Below are positions 51,254-60,288 of a stretch of DNA of 64,000 nucleotides, in pieces. A program made the translations under genes and the position numbers. Source of the DNA: Clostridia bacterium. Its GTDB lineage: Bacteria > Bacillota > Clostridia > Oscillospirales > CAG-272. The stretch is from assembly GCA_017502915.1 (NCBI GenBank), contig JAFVUB010000003.1, positions 1 through 64,000 of the forward strand, given 5' to 3'. The stretch's first letter is position 1; every line of letters starts with the position of its first letter. Under the pieces are notes generated by a model. That model saw only the letters and a list, made by a program, of their open reading frames with translations. It did no database searches and was not told where the DNA came from.

Positions 51254-52186
51254 ATGAACGCAAGTAAGCCCATAATTCCGATCTTTTTTTCAACCGACGA
51301 TAACTACGCGCCTTATCTCGGCGCCGCCATTCGCTCCCTTACTCAGAACGCCTCGCGCGATCATCTCTGCAAAATATACGTCCTCACCACGTCTTTATCG
51401 GGCTCAAACTGCCGTGCTCTTCGCCGCTGTATCAAGGGATGCGCCGAGCTTGAGTTCGTCAACGTTCAGGAAAGTCTTGACCGCATCAGCTCGAAGCTTC
51501 ATCTGCGCGATTATTATTCAAAAGCAACCTATTACCGCTTTTTCATCGCAGAGCTTTTTCCTCAGTACGAAAAAGCCGTTTATCTTGACTGCGATATAAT
51601 CGTGAACGGTGATATATCCGAGCTTTATAATGTTGATCTTGGAAATAACCTTCTGGGCGCCGTTCGCGACGAAGTTGTTTATCAGACGCCGGTGTTCTCC
51701 GAATACGTTGAGCGCGTGCTTGAGGTCTCTCGCAATTCATACTTCAACGCAGGTGTACTGTTGCTTAATCTTGCAGAGTTCCGCCATCGCGATATTCTCG
51801 GCTCCTTCACCAAGCTTCTTAGCAAGCGCCGCTTTGACGTGGCACAGGATCAGGACTATCTTAACGTCATATCCTACGGAAGCGTCGTGAAGATCGGCAT
51901 TGAATGGAACAAGCCCCCGATCGTTGACGAGATCCTCGGAAGCTCGATCCCCAAGCTCGTACACTTTAATCTTAATCGCAAGCCCTGGAATTACGAAGAC
52001 GTTATGTACGGTGATCTTTTCTGGCATTACGCCCTGCAAACACCCTTTGCGGAAAGACTCGTCGAGGGTCTCGGCGCGTATAGCGAGGAGTCGCGCCGTC
52101 GCGATCAAAATGACTTCTACCGTCTTTGCCGACTTGCTGCGCGTCAGGCGTCCGAGGCTGAGCTGACTGTGCTTTGTAACGCTTGA
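51254..52186 (+). CDS. family 8 glycosyltransferase
   Basis: 310 residues from ATG 51254, AAAGGAGG upstream. IPIFFSTDDNYAPYLGAAIRSL, the metal-binding YLDCDIIV, YFNAGVLLLNL and DQDYLN are GT8 hallmarks (LgtC/GspA-like). Transfers a hexose from UDP-sugar, usually to a lipid or glycan acceptor. Immediately followed by an acyltransferase and a CrtO-like protein, pointing to a glycolipid. The C-terminal tail (about 275-310) is charged. Confidence 0.9.
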   Translation: MNASKPIIPIFFSTDDNYAPYLGAAIRSLTQNASRDHLCKIYVLTTSLSGSNCRALRRCIKGCAELEFVNVQESLDRISSKLHLRDYYSKATYYRFFIAELFPQYEKAVYLDCDIIVNGDISELYNVDLGNNLLGAVRDEVVYQTPVFSEYVERVLEVSRNSYFNAGVLLLNLAEFRHRDILGSFTKLLSKRRFDVAQDQDYLNVISYGSVVKIGIEWNKPPIVDEILGSSIPKLVHFNLNRKPWNYEDVMYGDLFWHYALQTPFAERLVEGLGAYSEESRRRDQNDFYRLCRLAARQASEAELTVLCNA

Positions 52187-52187
52187 T

Positions 52188-53012
52188 ATGGAACGCTCCA
52201 AAGAACGCCTCGAGATAATAAAGAAGATCGAGGAATACGAAAAGAACGGCTGGTTTGACCGAGACGTTGAGCCCGATCCTCCAACAGAGCCGCTTGATTA
52301 TAAAAAGGTTGATTATACCGGCAAAAAGCTTTCCACGCGAATTGCAACCAAGCTTGCAAATATTTCTGCACGGCATCATTTTGACCGACTTATCAAAGAG
52401 AAAAAGCTTATAATCAAGCGCGTCATAGGGCTTGAAAACTATAAAAGCGTTACGGGCGGCGCAATCCTGACCTGCAATCATTTCAACGCCTATGACAACT
52501 ACGCGGTATACAAATCAATTCAAAAAGAGCTTGGCAAGCGCGATCTTTACAAGGTCATTCGCGAGGGAAATTACACCTCATTCCCCGGGTTTTACGGTTA
52601 TCTTTTCCGTCATTGCAACACGTTACCCCTATGCTCGTCGGTAAAGGGCTTGTCGGTGTTCTTCAAAGCGGTATCGAAGCTGCTCTCTCGCGGCGAAAAA
52701 ATACTCATATACCCCGAGCAGGCAATGTGGTGGAACTACAAAAAGCCGCGCCCGATAAAGGACGGCGCCTTCTCGATCGCAGCCAAGAACCGCGTTCCGG
52801 TAATTCCCTTTTTTATCACTATGGAGGACAGCGATCTCATAGACGAATCCAACGGCTTCCCGATCCAGGAATACAGCGTACACATTCTCCCCCCGATCTA
52901 TCCCGATGAAAGCAAAAACCACCGTGAAAACACGTCGTTTATGCGCGATAAGAATTTCGAGCTCTGGAAAGAGGTCTACGAGCGCGTATACGGCGTCGAG
53001 TTAAAATACTGA
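52188..53012 (+). CDS. PlsC-like acyltransferase
   Basis: 274 residues, 1 bp after the GT8 gene. Acyltransferase motif I LTCNHFNAYDNYAVY contains HxxxxD (H-FNAY-D), followed by a YKVIREGNYTSFPG block and motif III YPEQAMWW. An N-terminal extension of about 80 residues is charged and not membrane-spanning. Predicted to acylate a lysophospholipid or glycolipid at the inner membrane face. The substrate is open. Confidence 0.85.
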   Translation: MERSKERLEIIKKIEEYEKNGWFDRDVEPDPPTEPLDYKKVDYTGKKLSTRIATKLANISARHHFDRLIKEKKLIIKRVIGLENYKSVTGGAILTCNHFNAYDNYAVYKSIQKELGKRDLYKVIREGNYTSFPGFYGYLFRHCNTLPLCSSVKGLSVFFKAVSKLLSRGEKILIYPEQAMWWNYKKPRPIKDGAFSIAAKNRVPVIPFFITMEDSDLIDESNGFPIQEYSVHILPPIYPDESKNHRENTSFMRDKNFELWKEVYERVYGVELKY

Positions 53013-53013
53013 T

Positions 53014-53592
53014 ATGCCTTATATAATAACGATAATCTTATCCATGGCGTCTATCGTGGCGCTGAACCTGCTCTTTCCGGGCTCGCGTACCGACCTGAAT
53101 TGGATCAACTTAAGCCTTTCCACCTTGGGATTTACCCTGGGAGCCATCGTGGTAGACGGCATTTCCGCCTTCATTATAAGAAGACTGCCTTATAGGTGGT
53201 TTGATTACAAAAGTCGGTTTTTTACCGTTTCAAAAAAAGAGCGACTTTTCTATAAAGGCATTGGCGTGAAGTCATGGCGTTCCCTTGTGCTTGAGCTTGG
53301 AGTATTCACGAGCTTCAGCAAGAGTCATTTTACAGATCCGAGCGACCCCAAGTACACCGCGCGCTTTTTGCTTGAGTCCTGCTATGGCGTTGCTATCCAC
53401 GTCGTTGGTGTTTTTGTCGGCTTTCTTTTGCTCGCCGTCCATCCGCCGCTATCGTTACGCGTAGCCTTACCTGTTGCAATAGTTAACGCCGCGCTTAATC
53501 TTTTGCCCATATTCGTTCTTCGTTACAACACGCCGAAGATCAAAAGCATACATGAGCGGAATCTTCGCCGAAGCGCTCGCGAAAATAGCTGA
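53014..53592 (+). CDS. CrtO-like (glycosyl-diaponeurosporenoate acyltransferase-like) membrane protein
   Basis: 192 residues with about four membrane segments (1-20, 35-58, 120-145, 148-172). The central RLFYKGIGVKSWRSLVLELG and SKSHFTDPSD resemble the short integral membrane family that includes CrtO of staphyloxanthin synthesis. No carotenoid genes are near, so it more likely acts with the adjacent GT8 and PlsC-like enzymes on another glycolipid. Assignment is by motif pattern only. Confidence 0.6.
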   Translation: MPYIITIILSMASIVALNLLFPGSRTDLNWINLSLSTLGFTLGAIVVDGISAFIIRRLPYRWFDYKSRFFTVSKKERLFYKGIGVKSWRSLVLELGVFTSFSKSHFTDPSDPKYTARFLLESCYGVAIHVVGVFVGFLLLAVHPPLSLRVALPVAIVNAALNLLPIFVLRYNTPKIKSIHERNLRRSARENS

Positions 53593-53598
53593 AAGCTA

Positions 53599-53627
53599 TT
53601 GCAAAAATCCTCTGTCGATGCTATAAT
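53599..53627 (+). promoter_or_regulatory. promoter of yfcE-like gene, embedded in a terminator hairpin
   Basis: TTGCAA (53599-53604), 17-bp spacer, TATAAT (53622-53627). The spacer contains the left arm and the -10 lies in the loop of the terminator at 53603-53647. Confidence 0.7.
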
Positions 53628-53647
53628 AGACAGAGGATTTTTATTTA
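53603..53647 (+). terminator. terminator of GT8-acyltransferase operon
   Basis: AAAAATCCTCTGTC (53603-53616) and GACAGAGGATTTTT (53629-53642) then ATTT. The loop holds the next gene's -10. Confidence 0.8.
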
Positions 53648-53665
53648 TGAACGGAGATAATATTT

Positions 53666-54205
53666 ATGAAGCTTTTTATCGCATCCGATCTGCACGGCTC
53701 TGCCGTTTGGTGCAGAAAACTGCTTGAATCCTTTAAGCGCTCGGGCGCTGACCGACTGCTGTTGCTCGGAGATATTCTCTACCACGGCCCGCGTAACGAC
53801 CTACCCGACGGTTACTCGCCCAAAGACGTCCTTTCTATGCTGAACGCCGAAGCCGATCGAATTGTCTGCGTTCGCGGAAATTGCGATTCCGAGGTGGATC
53901 AGATGGTTCTCGAGTTCCCAATTATGGCAGATTACGCCGTTATTTCGGACGGCAACACAACTATATACGCGACCCACGGTCACAAGTTCGGTCCCGACAC
54001 GCCTCCCCCGCTCTGCGACGGAGACGTGCTGCTCTACGGGCACATTCACATTCCCGTGAATCGCAGGAACGGTAAGTTTATAGAGGTCAATCCCGGCTCG
54101 GCGTCGCTTCCCAAGCAAAACACGCCGCACAGCTACGCGATCTACGAAAACGGCAAGATCCGTCACTTCGATCTTTCAAACGACGAAGAATTTATTCCCG
54201 AATAA
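53666..54205 (+). CDS. yfcE: YfcE/MJ0936-family metallophosphoesterase
   Basis: 179 residues, ribosome-binding site CGGAG. Calcineurin-like motifs: SDLHGS, LGDILYHGPRN, GNCDSEVD, YATHGHKFG, YGHIHIPV and NPGS, giving the full two-metal site. YfcE-type enzymes hydrolyse phosphodiesters such as bis-pNPP; the physiological substrate is unknown. Length matches the family. Confidence 0.92.
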   Translation: MKLFIASDLHGSAVWCRKLLESFKRSGADRLLLLGDILYHGPRNDLPDGYSPKDVLSMLNAEADRIVCVRGNCDSEVDQMVLEFPIMADYAVISDGNTTIYATHGHKFGPDTPPPLCDGDVLLYGHIHIPVNRRNGKFIEVNPGSASLPKQNTPHSYAIYENGKIRHFDLSNDEEFIPE

Positions 54206-54215
54206 CTAAAAAGAA

Positions 54216-54249
54216 AAAATACGACACGGCTTAAGCCGTGTCGTATTTT
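54216..54249. terminator. perfect 34-bp palindromic bidirectional terminator
   Basis: A complete self-complementary run from AAAATACGACACGGC through the mirror half, between the convergent yfcE-like gene and rpmF. Confidence 0.9.
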
Positions 54250-54253
54250 CTAC

Positions 54254-54445
54254 TTATTTCTTCTGGTCGTCAACTGCGATGACTTCCTTACCGTCATAAG
54301 TTCCGCACTTCTTGCAAACGCGGTGCGAGAGAATCATCTCGCCGCACTTCGGGCAAGCAACCATGCCCGGGACATCGAGTCTTTCCTTGGCGGTGCGTCT
54401 TCTGTCGCGACGAGCCGAGGAAACTTTACGTTTCGGTACTGCCAT
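54254..54445 (-). CDS. rpmF: 50S ribosomal protein L32
   Basis: 63 residues from ATG 54445, AGGAGG upstream at 8 nt. [20 protein letters not shown] and the zinc ribbon [18 protein letters not shown] are diagnostic; all four cysteines are present (C+ form). Follows yceD by 37 bp, the standard yceD-rpmF arrangement; fapR, plsX or fabH do not follow. Confidence 0.97.
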   Translation of the reverse strand: MAVPKRKVSSARRDRRRTAKERLDVPGMVACPKCGEMILSHRVCKKCGTYDGKEVIAVDDQKK

Positions 54446-54482
54446 TTCCAAAACCTCCTGAAATATTGTTTATTTTTATTTT

Positions 54483-54995
54483 TTATTTTTCTTCACTGAA
54501 AAAGCCTTTAAGTACAGCCCAACGCTGATCGGGCTCACTCATAACACAACCGCATTCGCCGTCCTTTTTCGGTTTACCGCACTTCGGGCAAAGCCCCTGG
54601 CAATCCTCCGAGCAAAGCAGCTTTGACGGAAAATCAAAGATGATCGCCTCGCGAAGCTCCTCGTCAATATCGAGAAAGCCGTCACTTATAACGACGTATT
54701 CGTCAACGTTATCCTCAAGCTGTTCGTCGGTGAGCGTTCCTTCGTCAACAACAGTTCTTACGAACTCGGTCTCAAATCGACCTTCGATCGAGGACAAGCA
54801 ACGGGCGCACTCTCCGGCATAGCCGAGCTCAACGTTGAGCATCATTCTCATATATCCCGCCGTGTCAACTATCTCGCCCTTGACCGAAACCTCGTCACTG
54901 ATGCCGACTCCGTCAAGCTCGACAGCCGAAAGACGGAAATCTATATCCATACGAGCTATCTCTCCGCGGAGCATAGGTCTCAAATCAAGCTTCAT
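54483..54995 (-). CDS. yceD: YceD/DUF177 family protein
   Basis: 170 residues. LNVELGYAGECARCLSSIEGRFETEF is the DUF177 core (CxRCL), followed by an acidic stretch and the C-terminal metal-binding LLCSEDCQGLCPKCG. YceD is linked to 23S rRNA accumulation in E. coli and plants and is nearly always upstream of rpmF, as here. Confidence 0.92.
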   Translation of the reverse strand: MKLDLRPMLRGEIARMDIDFRLSAVELDGVGISDEVSVKGEIVDTAGYMRMMLNVELGYAGECARCLSSIEGRFETEFVRTVVDEGTLTDEQLEDNVDEYVVISDGFLDIDEELREAIIFDFPSKLLCSEDCQGLCPKCGKPKKDGECGCVMSEPDQRWAVLKGFFSEEK

Positions 54996-55059
54996 CTCGT
55001 ATCACCTCAAAACAGGTAATGCGCACACTTCGGGTATACTCGAAAATGCGACACACAAT

Positions 55060-55088
55060 ATTATAGCGACTAATCTTCGATTTGTCAA
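55060..55088 (-). promoter_or_regulatory. sigma-A promoter of yceD-rpmF
   Basis: Minus strand TTGACA (55088-55083), 17-bp spacer, TATAAT (55065-55060). Confidence 0.85.
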
Positions 55089-55157
55089 GAGTTTTTTTAC
55101 TTTTTTCTTCTTTATTTTGCAGTATATTTGCCGTTTTAAGCCTACTTTGCAAAACAA

Positions 55158-56312
55158 TTATCTTTTCATACGAACAAGCCTTGATATCGCCGTTCCGAGG
55201 CAATCAACAAGTGCATCAATATCCTCTTTCGTATTATAGCGCGAAAGACTTATTCGAACGGTACTGTCTGCATCTCGCTCCGAAAGACCGTACGCCAACA
55301 GAACGTGGCTGGGCTTGTTTGAGTGAGACGAACACGCCGACCCCGACGAAACACATATACCGGCCGCAGAAAGATGATTCAGTATCGTTTGGCTCTTAAT
55401 GCCGAAAACGGTCACGCTGATAACGTGAGGAGCTGACAGCGGCGGCAGATTCAGCCTGACAGAGTCATTAAGCTCCGAGAGCCTGTCTATCGCGTATTGC
55501 CGAAGCTCGGTCATTTTGCGACTGTCTTTAGCGAAGCTCATTGCCCCCTACTCTGCCGCAGCGGCAAAGCCCGCAATTCCAAGCGTATTTTCGGTTCCGG
55601 ATCGAAAGCCCTCTTCCTGCCCTCCGCCGAGAAGAGTCGGCACAAGCCGTCTTTCTCTGATAATACGATCGCTGCCCCAAAGCGCACCAACGCCCTTCGG
55701 TCCGTGTATCTTATGTGCGCTGATGCTTATCATATCGGCGTTGAGGGTGTTTGGTGTAAAGGCGATCTTCAAAAAGCCCTGGACGGCGTCGCAATGGCAG
55801 ACCGCTTCGGGGTATTTGTCCTTTACTCTTTTGAAAAACTCCGAAACTTGATATACCGCACCGGTTTCGTTGTTAACGAGCATCATACTAACCATAAGTA
55901 TGGGCTCTTCAAGCGCTCTTTCAAGATCAGCGGCGCTAAGCTCTCCGCCCGCCGTCGAAACGCGAACGATCTCAAAGCCTTGCTCCTCAAGCGCGCACAT
56001 CACGTTTTCAACAGACGGGTGCTCCGAGTCGGTCGTCACTATACGGCGTGCCGCACGGCGCTTCTTGGATGAAACGCAACCGAGTATTGCAAGGTTAGAT
56101 GCCTCACTTCCGCACGAAGTGAATATCAGCTTGCCGTTTTTTGCACCGAGCGACGAAGCTACCTTTGCTCTTGCGACTGCAAGCTCACGGCGAGCGATAT
56201 CTCCCGCAGAATGAAGCGAGGAGGGATTGCCGAAGCTCTCCATCGCCGCCGTCATTGCCGCCTTGACCTCGTTGCTCAGCGCCGTGGTTGCGCTGTTGTC
56301 GAGATATATCAT
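55158..56312 (-). pseudogene. NifS/IscS-like cysteine desulfurase interrupted by an in-frame TAG
   Basis: Reading from ATG 56312, 254 codons (YLDNSATTALSNEVK, FTSCGSEASNLA, PLP-lysine loop SAHKIHGPKGVGALW, GGGQEEGFRSGTEN) end at TAG 55550-55548. Without a frame change the frame then continues for 129 codons to 55158 with the active-site loop SSGSACSSH and the normal C-terminus. The joined length of about 384 residues equals a complete desulfurase. Each half alone lacks either the PLP lysine or the catalytic cysteine, so no enzyme is made unless TAG is read through. Overlaps the upstream lipoprotein gene by 4 bp. Confidence 0.88.
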
Positions 56313-56881
56313 TGCTTGAACTGGAACTCTTTGATAATATTATCAACGTCTGCGGCGTGAGAGTCGTAATTCTCTGCCGTTGACGAATAAAGCAGATAGA
56401 TTATCATCTCGCCGTAATAAGTAACTGCCATGCGGTGCTTATACTCAACCCCACCGGTCGTGTGCGTGTACACGAACTGCTTTGCATAAAATCCGCCAAG
56501 CGTCTGGGTGTCTATAACCTCGTCCGAAACGTCAAAGGCGATAAGAGTTTTGCCGGCATCGGCGCAGAACTCTGACCAAAAGGCATCAATGTACGGCGCT
56601 CTGGGGTTCTGTGCCGCAGCTTCGTCCCCACCTTCGGTCTCAACTTCATTTTGGAGAACGTATGCGACCACGCTGACGTTAGACATATCGCTCGCCGAAA
56701 CGAAGGCAGACGCGGAGCTTCCCTCCTTGACCGTCCACGCGTTGGGAACGAAGAGATAGTACAGCTCGCCGCTACCCGAGGCAAGCTTCATTCCGTCCGG
56801 AACCTTTACCTCGCTTCCCGAGCACGAAACGGTCATAACACATATCACAAGCAAAAGCAGTATACAAACTATTTTTTTCAT
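56309..56881 (-). CDS. PsbP-like/DUF1795-like lipoprotein
   Basis: 190 residues from ATG 56881. Signal peptide with lipobox TVSC (about residue 20). The mature part (ELYYLFVPNAWTVKEGSSASAFVSA, GGFYAKQFVYTHTTGGVEYKHRMAVTYYGEMIIYLLYSS) follows the beta-rich PsbP fold seen in many small lipoproteins. Likely surface-anchored; function unknown. Co-translated with the broken desulfurase gene by a 4-bp overlap. Confidence 0.7.
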   Translation of the reverse strand: MKKIVCILLLLVICVMTVSCSGSEVKVPDGMKLASGSGELYYLFVPNAWTVKEGSSASAFVSASDMSNVSVVAYVLQNEVETEGGDEAAAQNPRAPYIDAFWSEFCADAGKTLIAFDVSDEVIDTQTLGGFYAKQFVYTHTTGGVEYKHRMAVTYYGEMIIYLLYSSTAENYDSHAADVDNIIKEFQFKQ

Positions 56882-56963
56882 AACACATCTCCAATCTTCC
56901 ACACAGGTCGACACCGGGTCGATCCTCGGTGAAACATTATAGCATACCTATTGGTATATAATG

Positions 56964-58208
56964 TCAAATTTTTGTTAATTCTTGAGCCGCGCTGAGGATT
57001 CCTATCTTTCCTGCCTCAAAGGTCAGTCCACCCTGAAGGTATGCAATATAGGGATCACGAAGCGGTCCGTCTGCCGAAAGCTCAATAGACGAGCCCTGAG
57101 TGAAGTTTCCTGCCGCCATAATGACCTGATCGGAATATCCCGGCATTCCCCACGGCTCGGGCGAGACGTAGGCATCAACCGGAGAGCCTGCCTGTATTCC
57201 ACGGCAGACAGCGCAAAGCCCTTCGGGGCTTCCGGTGTAAACACACTGTATGATATCCGAGCGACGCTCGTTCCATGCAGGCTCGGTCTTATATCCCAAA
57301 GCCGAGAAGACATACGCGGCAAAATGTGCCGTTTTAAGCGCCTGTACCGTGGTATGCGGAGCATAGAAAAGTCCTTTATAAAGACTTTTGTTGAGTCCCA
57401 GCGTGCAACCGACCTCCCCACCTGTTCCGGGAGAGGTGAGTCTGTACGAGGCAAGCTCAACAGCGCGAGCACTACCCACGAGGTATCCGCCCGTTTCTGC
57501 CATTCCGCCGCCCGCATTTTTTATCAGCGACCCGACGCAAAGGTCGGCGCCCAGTGCCGTCGGCTCAAGCTTTTCGGTAAACTCGCCATAGCAGTTATCA
57601 ACGTAAACGAAGCTATCGGGAGAGATCTCCTTGACGGTCTTGACCAGCTCTCCGATCTCGGAAACGGTCAGCGTTCGTCTGTCAAGATATCCCTTGGAGC
57701 GCTGAACGAACACCACCTTGACCCTCTCGCGCGATATAGCCTCTCGAATAGCCGGCAGATCAAGCTTGCCGTCCTTGAGGTCTATTTGACGGTAGGACAC
57801 TCCGAAGTCGCGGAGAGACCCGTTACCCGGTGTTCCGCTGTTACCTATGACCTCGTCAAGGGTGTCGTACGGCTTGCCTGCAACCGACAGAAGAAGGTCT
57901 CCCGGTCTCAAAAGTCCAAAAAGACCGACGGTCAGGGCCTGAGTGCCGTTAACTATCTGGGTTCGAACGAGCGCCGCCTCGGCGCCGAAAACATCCGCCC
58001 AGATGCGATCTAGCGTATCGCGTCCGCGGTCATCGTAGCCGTATCCGCTCGTCCCCGCGAACAACGCGTCCGAAACGCGATGCTCACGGAAGGCGTCCAG
58101 AACTCTGTTGGTATTATAGAACGATATCTCATCAAGCTCAGCAAAGATTCCCGAAAGCTCTGACTCGGCGCGTCTTGCAAGCTCTTGAAGCTCTCTTGAA
58201 AATTCCAT
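56964..58208 (-). CDS. methionine gamma-lyase / 'aluminium resistance' family PLP enzyme (YnbB-like)
   Basis: 414 residues. FAGTSGYGYDDRGRDTLDRIWADVFGAE, ALVRTQIVNGTQALTVGLFGLLRPGD and the PLP-lysine motif GSLIKNAGGG are typical of the COG4100 family, a fold type I Cys/Met-metabolism-like group. It probably cleaves a C-S bond in sulfur amino acids, though the physiological role is not settled. Last gene of the murD-M42 string, 15 bp after the M42 gene. Confidence 0.9.
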   Translation of the reverse strand: MEFSRELQELARRAESELSGIFAELDEISFYNTNRVLDAFREHRVSDALFAGTSGYGYDDRGRDTLDRIWADVFGAEAALVRTQIVNGTQALTVGLFGLLRPGDLLLSVAGKPYDTLDEVIGNSGTPGNGSLRDFGVSYRQIDLKDGKLDLPAIREAISRERVKVVFVQRSKGYLDRRTLTVSEIGELVKTVKEISPDSFVYVDNCYGEFTEKLEPTALGADLCVGSLIKNAGGGMAETGGYLVGSARAVELASYRLTSPGTGGEVGCTLGLNKSLYKGLFYAPHTTVQALKTAHFAAYVFSALGYKTEPAWNERRSDIIQCVYTGSPEGLCAVCRGIQAGSPVDAYVSPEPWGMPGYSDQVIMAAGNFTQGSSIELSADGPLRDPYIAYLQGGLTFEAGKIGILSAAQELTKI

Positions 58209-58223
58209 CTATCAATTACCTGC

Positions 58224-59222
58224 TCAGTTTATCGATTTGATATATGCGACCGTCAGATCAACGCAGGCAATAGCGTCATCAAGATCGAGCATCTCGTTGC
58301 CCGAGTGAATATAACGGCTGGGAACGGAAAGAGCGCACGCGCGGCTTCCGGCGCGTGCCATCTGCATCGACGCCGTATCTGTTCCGCCGTAGGTGAGTAT
58401 CTCAAGCTGATATTTGATCTTTTCCTTCTTTGCAATATCGACAAGCTCTTCAACCAGAGTCGGATCGCAGATGACCGAGTTATCCTTGATCTTGATGGCA
58501 GCTCCGTCTCCAAGCGAGCAAGCCATAGGCGTGTCACCGGGAACGTCGCCCGTTGCGGTAACGTCGTAAGCCAACGAAAGCTCGGGAGCGATAGCATACG
58601 CCGCCGTCTTTGATCCGCGAAGTCCGACCTCCTCCTGAACCGAGAAGACGTAGTAGATATCGTCGTTTATTTTTTCGTTTGCAAGAGCCTTTGCGATCTC
58701 GATGAGTATGGCGCAGCCGATGCGGTCGTCGAGCGGATGTCCGCAAACGCGCTTACCGCAAAGACGAACGACGTCGGCTTCAAAGCGGAAAACGTCGCCG
58801 ATCTTGACCTTCTTTTCGGCTTCCTTACGGTTTTTTGCGCCAATGTCAATATAGAACTTGTCCGCCGAGTAATCTGCAGGCTTGACTCCGCCGCGAGGAA
58901 CTATAAGTCCGCGTACTCCCTTTTCAGACATTACTCTGTCGTACGACGAAGCGGCGAACGAAATACCTCCTACAGGAGCGATGCAAAGCTGTCCCTTTTC
59001 CTCAATAAAGGTCACCATAAAGCCGATCTCGTCCATATGTGCGCAAAGCATGACCTTTCTTCCCTGACCGTTACCGCGCTTTACGGCGATAAGATTTCCG
59101 AGCGTGTCGGTGTACTGCTCGTCGGTATAATCTGCAATAAGTCCGCGTATGGTCTCAGCCGCCTTCTTTTCAAAGCCCGAAACGCCGTGCGCCGACGAAA
59201 CCTTTCTCAACAATTCAAGCAT
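58224..59222 (-). CDS. M42 family aminopeptidase, copy 1
   Basis: 332 residues. Dinuclear metal motifs are complete: CAHMDEIGFMV, LDDRIGCAI, VQEEVGLRGS, AYDVTATGDVP and PSRYIHSGNEML. M42 (glutamyl aminopeptidase/tetrahedral TET) enzymes trim peptides in the cytosol. Starts 8 bp inside the end of copy 2, so tightly coupled. Confidence 0.93.
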   Translation of the reverse strand: MLELLRKVSSAHGVSGFEKKAAETIRGLIADYTDEQYTDTLGNLIAVKRGNGQGRKVMLCAHMDEIGFMVTFIEEKGQLCIAPVGGISFAASSYDRVMSEKGVRGLIVPRGGVKPADYSADKFYIDIGAKNRKEAEKKVKIGDVFRFEADVVRLCGKRVCGHPLDDRIGCAILIEIAKALANEKINDDIYYVFSVQEEVGLRGSKTAAYAIAPELSLAYDVTATGDVPGDTPMACSLGDGAAIKIKDNSVICDPTLVEELVDIAKKEKIKYQLEILTYGGTDTASMQMARAGSRACALSVPSRYIHSGNEMLDLDDAIACVDLTVAYIKSIN

Positions 59223-60288
59223 TTTTTATCTCCTCTTCGTTAAAATTCGTTATGATGGTGTAAAGTAGCTCTCCCATCGAGAGATAGTCATTTTTGGAAA
59301 CAACGCACGCCGGTGAATGGATATATCTCGACGGCGCCGAGATAGCGAGCGCACGAACGCCCGACCCACTCTTGTGGATATGACCCGCATCGTTTCCTCC
59401 CGAGACGTAGCGCTTCAGCTGCGCCGGAATACCCTTGCTTTCAGCAAGCGCGAGCGCCATTCGCACAAATCCGCGGTCGTATATTGTAGAGCGGTCGCGA
59501 AGAGAGATCGCTCCGCCCTCTCCGAGCTTTGCAACTCTGCTGTTTTCGGGAACGTCGGGAAGGTCTGCAACCGCCGTCGACTCTATCACTATCGAGTAAT
59601 CGGGTCTGATGCTCTGAGCCGCCGTCTGCGCTCCCGAAAGTCCTATCTCCTCACGAACGGTGAAGCAGAACCAGAGATCGAGCGGAATACTTTGACCCTT
59701 GATTTTTTCAAGAACGTAGATCATCTCGGCACAACCGAGTCGGTCGTCGATCGCCTTGCTCTTTATGAACGCGTTCTCGTGACCGAACTGAACGAACTTC
59801 GAATCAAAGGTTGCACAGCCGCCAAGCTCAACGACAGATTCGGCGTCCTCCTTTTTGTTTGCCCCGATGTCGATATACATGCTCTTAATCGGGGTCACTG
59901 CCTTACGCTCCTCGGCGGTCTGATGGTGTATTGCTTTAGAGGCGATAACTCCGGCAACGAAGTCTCCCGACTTGGTCTCAACCGTAACGTGCTTTCCGCA
60001 AAGCACGCGAGGATCAATGCCGCCAAGCACTCTGAATTTCAGGTATCCGCTTTCGGTTATCTCGCTTATTATAAATCCGACCTCATCGGTGTGTGCCGAG
60101 ATCATAACGCGAGGTGCATTCTCGCAGGGGATATGGACTATAAGGTTTCCAACGCGGTCAAGATAGCTCTCGTATCCGAGCGCCTCCAACTTATCCTTTA
60201 TAAGAGAGGCTACGCGATGCTCGCATCCGGTCGGTCCGAAGGCAAGGCAAAGCTCGCGCAAAAGCTCTATTCTTTCGCAATTCGTCAT
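59215..60288 (-). CDS. M42 family aminopeptidase, copy 2
   Basis: 357 residues from ATG 60288 (GGAGG upstream). SAHTDEVGFII, IDDRLGCAEMIYVL, TVREEIGLSGAQTAA, IESTAVADLP and APSRYIHSPACVV match M42. The fourth block has Glu (VIES) where copy 1 has Asp (YDVT), the usual Asp/Glu metal-ligand variation. It overlaps copy 3 by 4 bp and copy 1 by 8 bp. Confidence 0.92.
   Translation of the reverse strand: MTNCERIELLRELCLAFGPTGCEHRVASLIKDKLEALGYESYLDRVGNLIVHIPCENAPRVMISAHTDEVGFIISEITESGYLKFRVLGGIDPRVLCGKHVTVETKSGDFVAGVIASKAIHHQTAEERKAVTPIKSMYIDIGANKKEDAESVVELGGCATFDSKFVQFGHENAFIKSKAIDDRLGCAEMIYVLEKIKGQSIPLDLWFCFTVREEIGLSGAQTAAQSIRPDYSIVIESTAVADLPDVPENSRVAKLGEGGAISLRDRSTIYDRGFVRMALALAESKGIPAQLKRYVSGGNDAGHIHKSGSGVRALAISAPSRYIHSPACVVSKNDYLSMGELLYTIITNFNEEEIKNA

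Noticed and set aside
55548..55550. TAG recoded as an amino acid in the desulfurase gene
   Set aside because: Other genes here end at TAG, and no pyrrolysine or suppressor gene is in the window; a nonsense mutation or sequencing error is simpler.
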